A DNA stretch of 64,000 nt from Haloplanus salinus (GCF_003336245.1 NZ_QPHM01000001.1:1240001-1304000); one strand, 5' to 3'; shown: positions 1 through 8,733, counted from the stretch's first letter. Program-made: numbers and translations. Notes: generated by a model not told the origin, from the letters alone.

Positions 1-259
1 CGAACAGGGGGCCGAGCGCGTGGTTGACGTAGTAGTACGCCCCGCCGGATTTGGGCATCGCGGTCCCGAGTTCGCTGGCCGAGAAGGCTGTCAGGAGCGC
101 AATGGCGCCGCCGAGGACGAACGCGACGACGGCGAAGGAGCCGGCCTGGCTGATCGCCGTCCGGGGTAGCACGAAGATGCCCGCGCCGATCATCGTCCCG
201 ACGCCGATGGTGAGGGCGGCCAGCGGGCCGAGGTCCTTGGCGAGTTCCTCGCCGCTCAC
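1..259 (-). CDS. Amino acid permease, APC superfamily (N-terminal part)
   Basis: The gene runs off the left edge; about 86 N-terminal residues are visible, read from a GTG at 257-259. The reading shows GPLAALTIGVGTMIGAGIFV followed by a second hydrophobic stretch, then SGGAYYYVNHALGPLF. This is the TM1 glycine-rich substrate/Na-binding loop and the SGGxYxYV motif of APC-type amino acid/polyamine transporters. The start overlaps the stop of the upstream UspA gene, so the two are translationally coupled. Haloarchaea often pair APC permeases with UspA proteins, which suggests nucleotide-linked control of transport (inference). Family assignment is firm; the substrate cannot be told. Confidence 0.85.
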   Translation of the reverse strand, partial: MSGEELAKDLGPLAALTIGVGTMIGAGIFVLPRTAISQAGSFAVVAFVLGGAIALLTAFSASELGTAMPKSGGAYYYVNHALGPLF

Positions 260-711
260 TGGTCGCCCTCCGGATCGGGCAACACGACCACCGGCCGGTC
301 GCTCTCCTCGATCAGCCTGTCGCGCACGTCGCCGGTCAGGAGGTCGAGCAGCCACGAGCCGCCCCGAGGGTGGAAGACGATGGCGCTCGCGTCGGCGTCG
401 GCCGCCGCCGCGAGGATGGCGTCGACCACGTCCGTCCCGTACCGGATGTCGGTCTCCACGTCGAGGCCGTGGTCGGCCGCACGGTCGCGGACGGCGGCGA
501 ACGCCTCCTCGGCCGCCGCCTCCCGCTGTTCGACCGACGCCTTGTCGGGAGCACCCCCCGCCTTCTCGATGACGTGGACGACGACCGGGCGACCACCCGC
601 GGCGGCGATGCGCGGGAACGCGGTGCGACAGGTTTCGACGGCGTCGTCCTCGCTCGCGACCGGTACGAGCGGCCGCGACAGGAGTCCGGGCGAGCCAGCC
701 GGCTCACTCAC
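256..711 (-). CDS. UspA-family universal stress protein
   Basis: A 151-residue protein with the alternating beta/alpha pattern of the UspA fold: RPLVPVASEDDAVETC at the start, VVVHVIEK for strand 2 and ASAIVFHPRGG before the C-terminal strand VVVLP. The usual nucleotide-binding glycine motif (G-x2-G-x9-G-S/T) is present only in altered form around GGSWLLDLLTGDV, so ATP binding is uncertain. Start is GTG at 709-711. It overlaps the downstream permease start by a few bases and is probably co-transcribed with it as a cytoplasmic partner. Confidence 0.8.
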   Translation of the reverse strand: MSEPAGSPGLLSRPLVPVASEDDAVETCRTAFPRIAAAGGRPVVVHVIEKAGGAPDKASVEQREAAAEEAFAAVRDRAADHGLDVETDIRYGTDVVDAILAAAADADASAIVFHPRGGSWLLDLLTGDVRDRLIEESDRPVVVLPDPEGDQ

Positions 712-803
712 GGCCGCACCCTCCGTTCGGTCCGGGAGGCGACTCGCACAGTACGTTCATGACCCAACATCGCGTCCCGAACCATCATCACACTTCCCCT
801 TCC

Positions 804-1214
804 TCATATCTGCGTTACCCACGCCCGGTAGTCGTCGTCGAGGCCGAACGTGACTTGGAGGGCGCGGTCAGCGAACTGCCCCAGCCGGTTCGCGTCCGAC
901 CGGGCGGTGATCCGGACGTTCGCCCCTTCGGCCTCCTCGGGCCGTTCGATCCGCTCGATGCGGCACTCGGGGAACTCGTCGAGAAGCCCTTTCAGCCGGT
1001 CGAGTTCCGCGTCGGTGCAGTCGAGGTTGAACGTCTTCTCGGCGAACTGAATCCAGGGGACGGGCGCGGGCTCGTCGTCGTCGCTCGCGCCCGGCACGTC
1101 CGCCGGATCGACCTCGATGGTGCAGAACTGACTCCCGCGATTCCGGTGGGCGAGGACCGACTCGGCGAACAGTTTGCGGCGCTCCGCGGCGTCGGCCGCA
1201 TCGAAACGTGTCAT
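804..1214 (-). CDS. Hypothetical haloarchaeal protein
   Basis: A 136-residue acidic soluble protein starting MTRFDAADAAERRKLF and ending DDDYRAWVTQI. The frame stays open upstream, but the ATG at 1212-1214 is the natural start because upstream codons read as low-complexity antisense. No signal peptide or membrane segment. Features: charged N-terminal helix, QFCTIEVDPADVPG strand, then a PWIQFAEKTFNLDC segment and a C-terminal alpha/beta region. I do not recognise the family and assign no function. Confidence 0.6.
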   Translation of the reverse strand: MTRFDAADAAERRKLFAESVLAHRNRGSQFCTIEVDPADVPGASDDDEPAPVPWIQFAEKTFNLDCTDAELDRLKGLLDEFPECRIERIERPEEAEGANVRITARSDANRLGQFADRALQVTFGLDDDYRAWVTQI

Positions 1215-1305
1215 AGGGGTGCTTCGACGCCCAGCGGGAAAAAGTCGCGCGAGTTCGCGACGCCGTCGCATCACTGGCCGTTTGCCCCTCAGGGCCCCCG
1301 GTCGC

Positions 1306-1539
1306 ATGCCAGCCGCACTGTTCGTCGTCAGCGAGGACGGGTACTGTAGTGGGGTCTGTGATGACTTACAAACGCCACTATGGGGAGAGGAGTGTATCGA
1401 GTCGCTGACCACGCTCGACTCGGCGGGCGTCGACGTGACCGGCTTCCCGAACGCCTGAGAGGAGGGAATCGTCGACGACCGGGGCCTGATGCCCGACGGC
1501 CGGAAGCTACCGTACTGGGTCGAGACACCCGACGCGTAG
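1306..1539 (+). pseudogene. Decayed DJ-1/PfpI family (class I amidotransferase-like) gene
   Basis: The reading MPAALFVVSEDGY then WGEECIESLTTL is the N-terminus of haloarchaeal DJ-1/PfpI-type proteins, and VTGFPN then EEGIVDD..LMPDGRKLPYWVE is their C-terminal signature, in the same frame. Three lesions are visible: a 36-bp insertion between the Tyr and Trp codons (bounded by a small inverted repeat, 1347-1380); loss of the whole middle including the catalytic Cys region, with the join at a shared VDVT/DVTG-like sequence; and a TGA at 1456-1458 where a Trp codon is expected. The family comparison is from memory, not a search. Confidence 0.75.
1347..1380. repeat. 34-bp inverted-repeat insertion inside the PfpI pseudogene
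   Basis: The segment starts TAGTGG and ends CCACTA, with the matches continuing imperfectly inward. It is flanked on both sides by TG (1345-1346 and 1381-1382). Removing it plus one TG restores GYWGEECIE in frame, so it is an acquired insertion. It may be a minimal miniature element or excision scar; I cannot name the parent element. Confidence 0.5.
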
Positions 1540-1584
1540 ACGGTATCCGAACGCCTTTTGCCGTCGCGGCCTTCGCTCGGGTAG

Positions 1585-3366
1585 ATGAACACGCTGCTGT
1601 GGGTGCTCGTCGGCGTCCTCGTCTACTCCCTCGTGGCGAAGGCCCTCCAGATTCGTGGCTATCTCCCCAGCGCGGTGCGATTACAGGGACCGATCGCGAC
1701 GATCCACACCCGTCGCGGGCGCGCACTCCTCACCCGTCTCGCGCGGCCCAAGCGCCTCTGGCGCGCGTACAGCAACGTCGGCGTCGGCGTCGCCCTGGTC
1801 ATCATGGCCGGAATGTTCGCCCTCCTGCTGGTCCAGGCGCTGACCATCCTCCGGAACCCGCCGGCGCCGTCGGCGGTCAACCAACCCCAGAACTTTCTCG
1901 TCGTCCCCGGCGTCAACGACTTCCTCCCGCTGGCCGTCGCGCCCGAAATCGTCTTCGGCCTGCTCGTCGGCCTCGTCGTCCACGAGGGCGGCCACGGGCT
2001 ACTCTGTCGCGTCGAGGACATCGACATCGAGTCCATGGGCGTCGTCCTCCTGGCGTTCATTCCGATCGGGGCGTTCGTCGAACCCGACGAGGAGAGCCAG
2101 GGAAGCGCCAACCGCGGCGCCCGTACTCGGATGTTCGCGGCGGGCGTGACCAACAACTTCGTCCTCACGGCCGTCGCCTTCGCGCTCCTGTTCGGGCCGG
2201 TCATCGCCGCCGTCGGCGTCGCCCCCGGCGTCGCCGTCGACGGGGCGTACGAAGGCTCGCCCGCGTCCGTCGAGGGCATCGATCACGGCGACCGCATCAC
2301 GGCCGTCGCGGGCGCCAACGTCACGACCGAACGCGACCTGAACGACGCCCTCCTCGCCGCGGAGGAACGGACCGTCGCCGTCGAAATCGACGGGGAACGG
2401 ACGGTTCGGGTCGAACGCTCGCTCACGGTGGTCGGGAGCGTCGGCGGGAACCCCGCGAACCTGACCGTCGAGGACGACCCGATCGAGGTGACGGCGGTCA
2501 ACGGCACGCCCGTCCACACGCGCGGCGAGTTCCGGGCGGCGGTGGCCGACGGGACGTTCGCCCGGATCGAGACGACGGCCGGCGAGCGCACGATTCCGGT
2601 GGGGGCGTACATCACGGGAGTCGCCCCCGACGGGCCGCTCGCCAACGCCAGCGCGCCGACCAACGCGACGATGATCGTCACGGGCATCGACGGCCAACGG
2701 GTCACGTCCTCCGCCGACCTGGCGCGGGTGCTCGACGGCTACCAGGAGGGTGATCGGGTCACCGTCCGCGCCTACGTCGACGGCGAGTTCGAAACCTACG
2801 ACGTGCGCCTCGGCGAGAACCCGCGGGACGGCAACGGCTTCGTCGGCGTCGACATCTTCCCCGGCACGAGCGGCCTCCTGGTCACCGACTTCGGCGTGCG
2901 ATCCTACCCCGCCGGCGCCTATCTCGAACTGCTCGGCGGATCGGGCGGCGAGGGGAGCGCGACTTTCTCCGGCCTGACCGATTCGGCGTTCGCGCTGGTC
3001 TACGTCGCGCTCGTCCTCCCGCTCGCGTCCATCGTCCTCGGCATTCCGAACTTCCCCGGGTTCACACCCGCCGTGACGAACTTCTACGTCGTGCAGGGAC
3101 CGCTCGCCCCCCTCGGCGACGGCGTGTTCATCCTCGCGAACACGCTCTTCTGGGCGGCGTGGGTCAACCTCCAGCTAGGCCTGTTCAACTGCATCCCCGG
3201 TTACCCCCTCGACGGCGGGCGCATCCTGCGGATGGGCGCCGAGGCGGTGGTCTCCCGGCTCCCCGTCTCCGACTCCCCGCGGGTGGTGCGGACCATCACC
3301 ACCAGCATCGGGCTGACGATGCTCGCGTCGCTGGTCCTGATGATCTTCGGGCCACAACTGCTGTAA
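1585..3366 (+). CDS. Site-2-protease-like membrane metallopeptidase (M50) with PDZ domains
   Basis: A 593-residue polytopic membrane protein. An N-terminal TM segment is followed by more TM helices, the zinc motif HEGGH at about residues 133-137, two PDZ-like modules (about 210-290 and 330-430, with GSPASVEGIDHGDRI and GPLANAS..GIDGQRV), further TM helices, and the second metal-site motif LDGGR near residue 541. This is the intramembrane protease layout of the RseP/S2P family, which cleaves membrane-anchored regulators. Start ATG at 1585. It stands alone; the substrate is unknown. Confidence 0.9.
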   Translation: MNTLLWVLVGVLVYSLVAKALQIRGYLPSAVRLQGPIATIHTRRGRALLTRLARPKRLWRAYSNVGVGVALVIMAGMFALLLVQALTILRNPPAPSAVNQPQNFLVVPGVNDFLPLAVAPEIVFGLLVGLVVHEGGHGLLCRVEDIDIESMGVVLLAFIPIGAFVEPDEESQGSANRGARTRMFAAGVTNNFVLTAVAFALLFGPVIAAVGVAPGVAVDGAYEGSPASVEGIDHGDRITAVAGANVTTERDLNDALLAAEERTVAVEIDGERTVRVERSLTVVGSVGGNPANLTVEDDPIEVTAVNGTPVHTRGEFRAAVADGTFARIETTAGERTIPVGAYITGVAPDGPLANASAPTNATMIVTGIDGQRVTSSADLARVLDGYQEGDRVTVRAYVDGEFETYDVRLGENPRDGNGFVGVDIFPGTSGLLVTDFGVRSYPAGAYLELLGGSGGEGSATFSGLTDSAFALVYVALVLPLASIVLGIPNFPGFTPAVTNFYVVQGPLAPLGDGVFILANTLFWAAWVNLQLGLFNCIPGYPLDGGRILRMGAEAVVSRLPVSDSPRVVRTITTSIGLTMLASLVLMIFGPQLL

Positions 3367-3375
3367 CCCGACCGT

Positions 3376-3510
3376 TCACGCGCCGGGCGAGTCGACGCGC
3401 TTCACCGTCGGCCCGTCGCCGCCGTACGGCGCCCGCGCTCGGGCGAACAGGAGCATAGCCGCGAGGGGGAGCGCGGCTCGGGCGACGGTGTCGACGCCGG
3501 ACAGTGGCAC
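3376..3510 (-). CDS. Small hypothetical membrane protein
   Basis: A possible 44-residue product from a GTG at 3508-3510 with one hydrophobic stretch (ARAALPLAAMLLFARAR) and a polar tail. It sits in the short gap between two convincing plus-strand genes and is convergent with the peptidase. Support is only reading-frame quality and a plausible TM segment. Confidence 0.3.
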   Translation of the reverse strand: MPLSGVDTVARAALPLAAMLLFARARAPYGGDGPTVKRVDSPGA

Positions 3511-3599
3511 GGAATGACGGGGTCCGCGGCGCTGCATGGACCGGTCGTGTGTATCGACGACACGCAACTCCCATACCCCCCCAGTCCCAACGAACGGCT

Positions 3600-5060
3600 A
3601 TGCGCGAACCACCCCAGACGGACGAAGGCTGGTACGCACTGCACGACTTCCGTCGGATCGACTGGGCGGCGTGGCGTGACGCCCCCGAGCGCGAGCGGGA
3701 GTCGGCCATCGAGGAGGGCGTCGAGTATCTCGACGCCCACGAGGCCGTCGAAGACGCCGCCGACGGCGCCTCGGCCGTCTTCGCTACGGTCGGCCACAAG
3801 GCGGATCTGCTGATCGTCCACCTGCGGCCCACCCTCGACGCGCTGTCGACGGCCGAACGGCGCTTCGACCGCACGGCGCTCGGCAGCTTCACCGAGCAGT
3901 CCACCTCCTACGTCTCCGTCACGGAGGTGAGCGGCTACGTCTCGGACGCCTACTTCGCAGACGACGAGGAGGAGACCGACGAGGGACTCAAGCGGTATAT
4001 AGAGGGGAAACTCGAACCGTCGATTCCCGACGACGGGTACGCCTGTTTCTACCCGATGAGCCGGACCCTCGGCGGCGAGGACAGCTGGTACGACCTGCCG
4101 TACGAGCGCCGTCAGGAGATGATGGAAGAACACGGGCGACACGGCCGCGAGTTCGGCGGTCGGGTCAAACAGATCGTCTGCTCCTCCGTCGGTCTCGACG
4201 ACTGGGAGTGGGGCGTGACGCTCTTCGCCGACGAGCCGACGGATCTGAAAGACATCGTCTACGAACTCCGGTACGACGAGGCGAGCGCCCGCTACAGCGA
4301 GTTCGGGCCGTTCTACGTCGGCCGGCGGTTCCCGCCGAGCGACCTCCGCGCCTTCCTAGCGGGCGATCCGGTGCCGACGGACGACGCCGACGCCCACACC
4401 CACGCCGATGCCGACGAGGGTGACGACGCCCCCGTCCACTCGGCGGACGCTGACGCGGCCGAGGGCGACGACGAGGACGACGACATCCGCGGCGAACTCG
4501 AGGACTTGGACATCTACGCCGGCAAGCCCCACGGCGAGGACGTGTACGCGACGGTGCTCTACTCCGAGGCCGGGGCTGACGGGCTCTTCGAGGAGGTGGA
4601 CGGCCTGCGGTCGAACTTCGACCACTACGACACGCACGTCAAGACGGCGGTGTACGACGCCCTGGAGCGGGACCGGCGGGCGGTCGTGAGCATCTGGGAC
4701 ACCGCGAGCGCGGCGGACACCGCCGCCGGCTTCCTCGCCGAACTCCCCGGCATCGTCAGTCGGGCTGGCGAGGAGTCCGGCTTCGGAACCATGGGGATGT
4801 TCTACACCGTCAAACCCGAGCACCGCGAGGACTTCGTCGAGAAGTTCGAGACGGTCGGCGGCCTCCTCGGCGAGATGGACGGTCACGGCGAGACGGATCT
4901 GATGATCAACCTCGAAGACGAGAACGACATGTTCATCGCCAGCCAATGGCGCTCGAAGGAGGACGCGATGGCCTTCTTCCGCTCGGACGAGTTCTCGGAC
5001 ACCGTCTCGTGGGGGCGTGACGTGCTTGCCGACCGGCCGCGACACGTCTTCCTCGCCTGA
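3600..5060 (+). CDS. pitA: PitA-like fusion of chlorite dismutase-family and ABM domains
   Basis: A 486-residue protein. Residues 1 to about 255 match the Cld/HemQ (coproheme-binding) family, including EGWYALHDFRRIDW and the EFGPFYVGRRF segment at the end of the domain. A His/Asp-rich linker (DADAHTHADADEGDD and onward) leads to a C-terminal domain from about 300 resembling antibiotic-biosynthesis monooxygenases, with MGMFYTVKPEHREDF near its end. This architecture is the haloarchaeal PitA protein. Start ATG at 3600; upstream in-frame codons look non-coding. Role by family: haem-related, cytoplasmic; the reaction is not settled. Confidence 0.85.
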   Translation: MREPPQTDEGWYALHDFRRIDWAAWRDAPERERESAIEEGVEYLDAHEAVEDAADGASAVFATVGHKADLLIVHLRPTLDALSTAERRFDRTALGSFTEQSTSYVSVTEVSGYVSDAYFADDEEETDEGLKRYIEGKLEPSIPDDGYACFYPMSRTLGGEDSWYDLPYERRQEMMEEHGRHGREFGGRVKQIVCSSVGLDDWEWGVTLFADEPTDLKDIVYELRYDEASARYSEFGPFYVGRRFPPSDLRAFLAGDPVPTDDADAHTHADADEGDDAPVHSADADAAEGDDEDDDIRGELEDLDIYAGKPHGEDVYATVLYSEAGADGLFEEVDGLRSNFDHYDTHVKTAVYDALERDRRAVVSIWDTASAADTAAGFLAELPGIVSRAGEESGFGTMGMFYTVKPEHREDFVEKFETVGGLLGEMDGHGETDLMINLEDENDMFIASQWRSKEDAMAFFRSDEFSDTVSWGRDVLADRPRHVFLA

Positions 5061-5115
5061 TCGCGGACGGCGCACACCCGAACCCCTTTTATTACCCGTT
5101 GCTTAGCGGGGCTAC

Positions 5116-6015
5116 ATGACGAAGCGCCACGTCTCGCTCCCTACGGAAGCCGAGGACGGCGTCGGGGAGTTCATCGAGCACGTCGACGGGCGGCTCGCCT
5201 CCGACGAGGACACGTGTCGGGTAGTACAGGACGTGCTGGTCGACCTGTTCGGGGACCGCGAGGCGTACGAGCGTTGGCAGGACGGCGGCGACGTGTCGCC
5301 CGCCGAGCGCGTTCGCCTGCAGGGATACGATCCCTGTAACGCCACGCTGGAGAGCGAGTACTACGCCGAAAAGGACGAGGCGCGCTTCGAGGAGTCGAAG
5401 TATCTCCAGTGGCTCTGGCGACAGTTCGACGCCACGCCCATGGCCGACAACGTCGAGTTCGCGCTCCGCTTCCGGCGGATGCTCGCCGACCACCTCTTCG
5501 CCGACTGTGGCGACGGGTGCCGCTTTTTCAAAGGCATCACCTTCACCTACGGGTACAACATCGCCATCGGCGACAACGTCGTCGTCCACGACGACGTCCA
5601 CCTCGACGACAGAGGGCGGCTGACCGTCGGCGATCGCGTCTCCATCTCCGACGGCGTCCACGTCTACAGCCACGACCACGACATCGTCGACCAGACCGAC
5701 GTCCGCAACTACCACACCATCGTCGAGGACGACGCCCGCGTCACGTACGACTCGATGGTCAGTGCGGGGACGCGCGTCGGGGCGAACGCCGTCGTCGGCG
5801 CCCGTGCCGTCGTGCAGGGCGACGTGCCGGCCCACCACATCGCGGTGGGGATGCCGGCAAAGAGCGTCCGGGTCAAGCCCGGCTGGGAGTCGGTGGCCGA
5901 ACCGCTCGACGCCGGCGGCGAGAACCGGACGGAGTCCCGCCGGATCGACTACGACCTCCCCGATGGGCTCGACGTCTTCGACGAGTTCGGGCGGGATCGC
6001 ACCCCCCCGGAGTAG
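5116..6015 (+). CDS. Left-handed beta-helix (hexapeptide-repeat) acyltransferase
   Basis: A 299-residue protein. An alpha-helical N-terminal part (to about 115) precedes hexapeptide-repeat coils: GYNIAIGDNVVVHDDVHLDD, RLTVGDRVSISDGVHVYSHD, GTRVGANAVVGARAVVQGDV, then the typical exit VPAHHIAVGMPAK. The SHDHDI loop carries the histidine expected at the active site of maltose/nodulation-type O-acetyltransferases. Acceptor unknown. Start ATG 5116, preceded by an AT-rich TATA-like stretch around 5087. The C-terminal tail is acidic. Confidence 0.85.
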   Translation: MTKRHVSLPTEAEDGVGEFIEHVDGRLASDEDTCRVVQDVLVDLFGDREAYERWQDGGDVSPAERVRLQGYDPCNATLESEYYAEKDEARFEESKYLQWLWRQFDATPMADNVEFALRFRRMLADHLFADCGDGCRFFKGITFTYGYNIAIGDNVVVHDDVHLDDRGRLTVGDRVSISDGVHVYSHDHDIVDQTDVRNYHTIVEDDARVTYDSMVSAGTRVGANAVVGARAVVQGDVPAHHIAVGMPAKSVRVKPGWESVAEPLDAGGENRTESRRIDYDLPDGLDVFDEFGRDRTPPE

Positions 6016-6045
6016 GCTTTTGACGCTCCGACCCGACCCCCCGGC

Positions 6046-6171
6046 ATGGACCGACGACACCACCTCGCGACCCTCGGCGCCGCCACGACGCTCGGCGGGC
6101 GTACCGGGCGGGCGGGAGCCACGGCTGGCCCTCTGCGGGCCGCCGGGAACGACGCACGGGAACCCGTATGA
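6046..6171 (+). CDS. Small ORF with twin-arginine-like leader
   Basis: A 41-residue frame beginning MDRRHHLATLGAATTLGG, which looks like a truncated twin-arginine signal peptide, then an Ala/Gly-rich tail. Its TGA overlaps the ATG of the following gene (ATGA). It may be a leader peptide, the remnant of a secreted protein, or chance. Low confidence. Confidence 0.3.
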   Translation: MDRRHHLATLGAATTLGGRTGRAGATAGPLRAAGNDAREPV

Positions 6172-6875
6172 GCCGGGCCGTCGCCATCAACGTCGGCGCC
6201 AACACCACCCTCCCCGGCTTCCGCGGCCCCGTCACCCCCGACGGCCGGTTCGCGTACGTCCCCATTCCCGAACGGGAGCCGACGGCCGAACCGGTGCCCA
6301 CCTACGACGACCTCTCGGTCCCACTCGGCGTGGACGTGAGCGACGTGGCCGGCCGGCGCGTCCACCTCGACCCGGAGTTCGCCGGCGTCTACGGGTCGAC
6401 GGCCTACACCTACGGCGACGAACACGGGGTGAAGGCGGGGCCGCTCTCGACGCTCGATCCGGGTGACTCCCTCTTTTTTTACGCGACGCTCTCGCTACGG
6501 GGTGACCCCGCCGAGGCGCCCGCCTTCCCGCCGGAGTGGGCCGCCTACCTGATCGGCGAGTTTCGGGTCGAACGCGCTATCACGGGCGAGACGTACCGCG
6601 AACTCGGCGACGGCGAGCGGACACGGTTCGCGAGTAACGCTCACGTGAAGCGCACGAACTTCGACGCGAAAGTGCTCGTGGCCGGCACCGAGGACTCCCG
6701 ACTGCTGGACCGGGCGGTACCGTTGAGCGCACCCGAGGCCGGGGCGACGGCCGGGACACTCGTCACCGACCTGTCGAACGACTCGGGGAAGGGGCCGTGG
6801 TGGCGACGGGTGCTTCGGTACGACGCGGGCGCGACGGCACGACTGCGGGCCGTCGTCGACGAGCGTCAGCCTTAG
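6168..6875 (+). CDS. Hypothetical protein resembling nucleotide-modification-associated domain 3
   Basis: A 235-residue soluble protein beginning MSRAVAINVGANTTLPGFRG. The N-terminal GxNxxxPGFRGPV segment, the LDPEFAGVYGSTAYTYGD middle part and the AYLIGEF / FASNAHVKR blocks are reminiscent of the Nmad3 family, found near DNA-modification genes and proposed to sense or process modified nucleotides. This is recognition from memory and could be wrong. Start overlaps the stop of the small upstream ORF. No TM segment. No modification enzymes lie next to it here. Confidence 0.55.
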   Translation: MSRAVAINVGANTTLPGFRGPVTPDGRFAYVPIPEREPTAEPVPTYDDLSVPLGVDVSDVAGRRVHLDPEFAGVYGSTAYTYGDEHGVKAGPLSTLDPGDSLFFYATLSLRGDPAEAPAFPPEWAAYLIGEFRVERAITGETYRELGDGERTRFASNAHVKRTNFDAKVLVAGTEDSRLLDRAVPLSAPEAGATAGTLVTDLSNDSGKGPWWRRVLRYDAGATARLRAVVDERQP

Positions 6876-6964
6876 CCGGGCGGAGGGAGGCCACATCCTC
6901 CGGGAGTCCCGAGGGCGAACGGCGTGACCGAGGGGGACGCCGGATCGGAAACGGCCGCAAGGGG

Positions 6965-6986
6965 TGTGCCGTCCGGGAACTGAACC
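6965..6986 (-). repeat. Fragment copy of the tRNA-Gly 3' end
   Basis: These 22 bases match the 3' end of the intact tRNA-Gly at 7069-7090 with two C/T differences and lie in the same orientation, about 100 bp downstream of it. Duplicated tRNA 3' ends are typical footprints of integrase-mediated insertion. The roughly 100 bp between the copies hold no gene, so if this was an att site the element is gone. Confidence 0.6.
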
Positions 6987-7068
6987 ACGGTCGTTCCGCT
7001 CGCGTTCGCTCGCTCCACTCCCTGAGTCGATTCTCGAGACGACTTCGCCTCACCCCGTTCGGCAGAAA

Positions 7069-7139
7069 TGCGCCGTCCGGGAATTGAACCCGGGCTAGTG
7101 GCTTGGGAAGCCACTGTCCTACCACTGGACCAACGGCGC
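7069..7139 (-). tRNA. tRNA-Gly (anticodon CCC)
   Basis: A 71-nt cloverleaf on the minus strand: acceptor GCGCCGT pairs with ACGGCGC; D arm GTCC/GGAC; anticodon stem GTGGC/GCCAC with loop TTCCCAA (anticodon CCC); T arm CCGGG..CCGG with TTCAATT loop. Discriminator A; CCA is not encoded. A TATA-like box lies about 30 nt upstream. Confidence 0.95.
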
Positions 7140-7167
7140 AGTTGAAGACCGATATTGCCAGTCCGTA

Positions 7168-7176
7168 CTATAAAGA
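7168..7176 (-). promoter_or_regulatory. TATA-like box of tRNA-Gly
   Basis: Read on the minus strand the sequence is TCTTTATAG, centred about 32 nt before the tRNA 5' end, the expected distance for an archaeal TBP/TFB promoter. Confidence 0.5.
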
Positions 7177-7527
7177 ACGTGGCGTGCGTACTTAAAACCC
7201 GGTGAGATCGTGTGGAAGCAACCGCGGACGACGCGGGACTGGGGTCGAATTACCACCTCGCTATCCTCCGATTCCGAACTGGCTGTTCCGTCGTCAGCGT
7301 GACTGGGGACCGATCCGACACCCGATAGTTGGCTCCGTCGAAACTCTCGGTAGCGGACGGATTTACTGTCGGGGGCGATGCGTCCGTAGCGTGACGGGGG
7401 TCGGGTAGTCGGCGTTGGAGCCGTACGTGTCGTGAGGCGGTTGCGCCTTCGATCCCCTCGGATCGCACCGATGGCGACCGTATTCGGCGCGGGCTGATGC
7501 ACTGACGAGGAAATTCGCCGGAGACGT
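7177..7527. other. Intergenic region without a recognisable gene
   Basis: About 350 bp between the tRNA-Gly promoter and the 3' end of the PQQ lipoprotein gene. Open frames exist on both strands, but their translations are Arg/Ser-rich and show no family signature; one would run straight through the tRNA. I see no repeat or RNA gene. Confidence 0.5.
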
Positions 7528-8733
7528 TCAGTCGATCGTATATGCCGTGGCAGTATCCCCACCGAGCAGTAGTATTCCGTCCGCGACGGCGATGTCGTCG
7601 CCGTTGACGGGTTTCGTCGACCGATGCACCAGCGATCCGGTTTCCCGATCGTAGGCAGTCAGTCCAATGTCCGTATCGCCGACCCAGACGTGTGAACCGG
7701 TCGTCTCCATCGCAGCTACGGCGTTCGTGATGCTGGCCTCCCACCGTATCTCACCGGACTGGCGCTCGAACGCGTACACGTTCCCCTCTCCCGTTCCGAC
7801 GACGACTAACGAGTTGTCGATGACGGGGGTCGTGTATACACGACCGAGGTCGGCGTTCGACCAAGAGACACCGTTATTCCCGACCGGATGCGCGTCGAGC
7901 GTGTCTATCCACGCGGTAAACAGCGTGTTCCCGTGTATCTGGGCCAGCGATTCGAGTCTGTACGTACCGGCGTACCAGTCGTGGGTCTCGATCGCTTCCC
8001 CGGTGTCGCCGGCAAGTGTCTGTACGATCTCTTGCAGTCCGACATAGACCTCACCGTCGTAACTGTCGACGTATCTGATGTACGAGGGTGGAAACACCGT
8101 CTCGTCCGCTTGCCACCTCGTCCCTCCCGTTTCGATGTCGACGCCGTAGACGAGCGGATCCCGCTCGTCCCCTTCCCCGTAGTCCGAGACAGCCAGAACC
8201 GCGGTGTCGTCCACCATCGTCGCACCGGCGGCCAGGTTGTGCGTTCCGTCCGATGGAGCGGCGGCTACCCACATCCGTTCGCCATCATACCGCCGATACG
8301 CGTGGAAGTGAGCGCCCTCGTCTTCGTGTTCCTCGTCCGGAGTAACCCCGAACACGACGTAACTGTCGTCGGCTGCGAACGCGTCGGCACCGAGATTCCC
8401 ATCCACGCCGTCACGTGTCGTCTCGGCCGACCACCTCACGCCGTCGTCGTGGGAAGCCTCGGCGGCATAGTTGTAGTCGTTGTAGTAGAACGTCCCCTCC
8501 CTCGTCCAGATGTTGTCGACACCATTCTCGTCGGTCCACGTCTCGGTCAGCGTTGTCTCGTTCGCCCCGCCGTTCGTCGAAGTTCCGTCCGACGGAGTCT
8601 CACTCGGAGTCGACGATTCTCGAGGTGCCGCCGATTCCCGCGGCGTCGACTCCCCGTCACTTTGCAGTCGGAGACAGCCCGTCGTCCCGGTGAGTCCAGC
8701 AGCCATCAGAGCGAGAGCGCCCCGTCGTCGCAT
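7528..8733 (-). CDS. PQQ-type beta-propeller lipoprotein
   Basis: A 401-residue exported protein. The N-terminus MRRRGALALMAAGLTGTTGC has an Arg-rich start, hydrophobic core and TGC lipobox, followed by a Ser/Thr/Glu-rich linker. The rest is repeating WSAETTRDG, VYGVDIETGGTRWQA, VYAFERQSGEIRWEA and TAYDRETGSLVHR blocks, the blades of a PQQ/outer-membrane-assembly-B-like propeller. Expected to be tethered to the outer face of the membrane. Function unknown; no catalytic residues stand out. A TATA box lies 24-30 nt upstream, so the mRNA is probably leaderless. Confidence 0.85.
   Translation of the reverse strand: MRRRGALALMAAGLTGTTGCLRLQSDGESTPRESAAPRESSTPSETPSDGTSTNGGANETTLTETWTDENGVDNIWTREGTFYYNDYNYAAEASHDDGVRWSAETTRDGVDGNLGADAFAADDSYVVFGVTPDEEHEDEGAHFHAYRRYDGERMWVAAAPSDGTHNLAAGATMVDDTAVLAVSDYGEGDERDPLVYGVDIETGGTRWQADETVFPPSYIRYVDSYDGEVYVGLQEIVQTLAGDTGEAIETHDWYAGTYRLESLAQIHGNTLFTAWIDTLDAHPVGNNGVSWSNADLGRVYTTPVIDNSLVVVGTGEGNVYAFERQSGEIRWEASITNAVAAMETTGSHVWVGDTDIGLTAYDRETGSLVHRSTKPVNGDDIAVADGILLLGGDTATAYTID

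Noticed and set aside
7119-7562. 147-codon minus-strand frame across tRNA-Gly
   Set aside because: It overlaps the tRNA and the lipoprotein 3' end, and its Arg/Ser-rich translation has no family signature.
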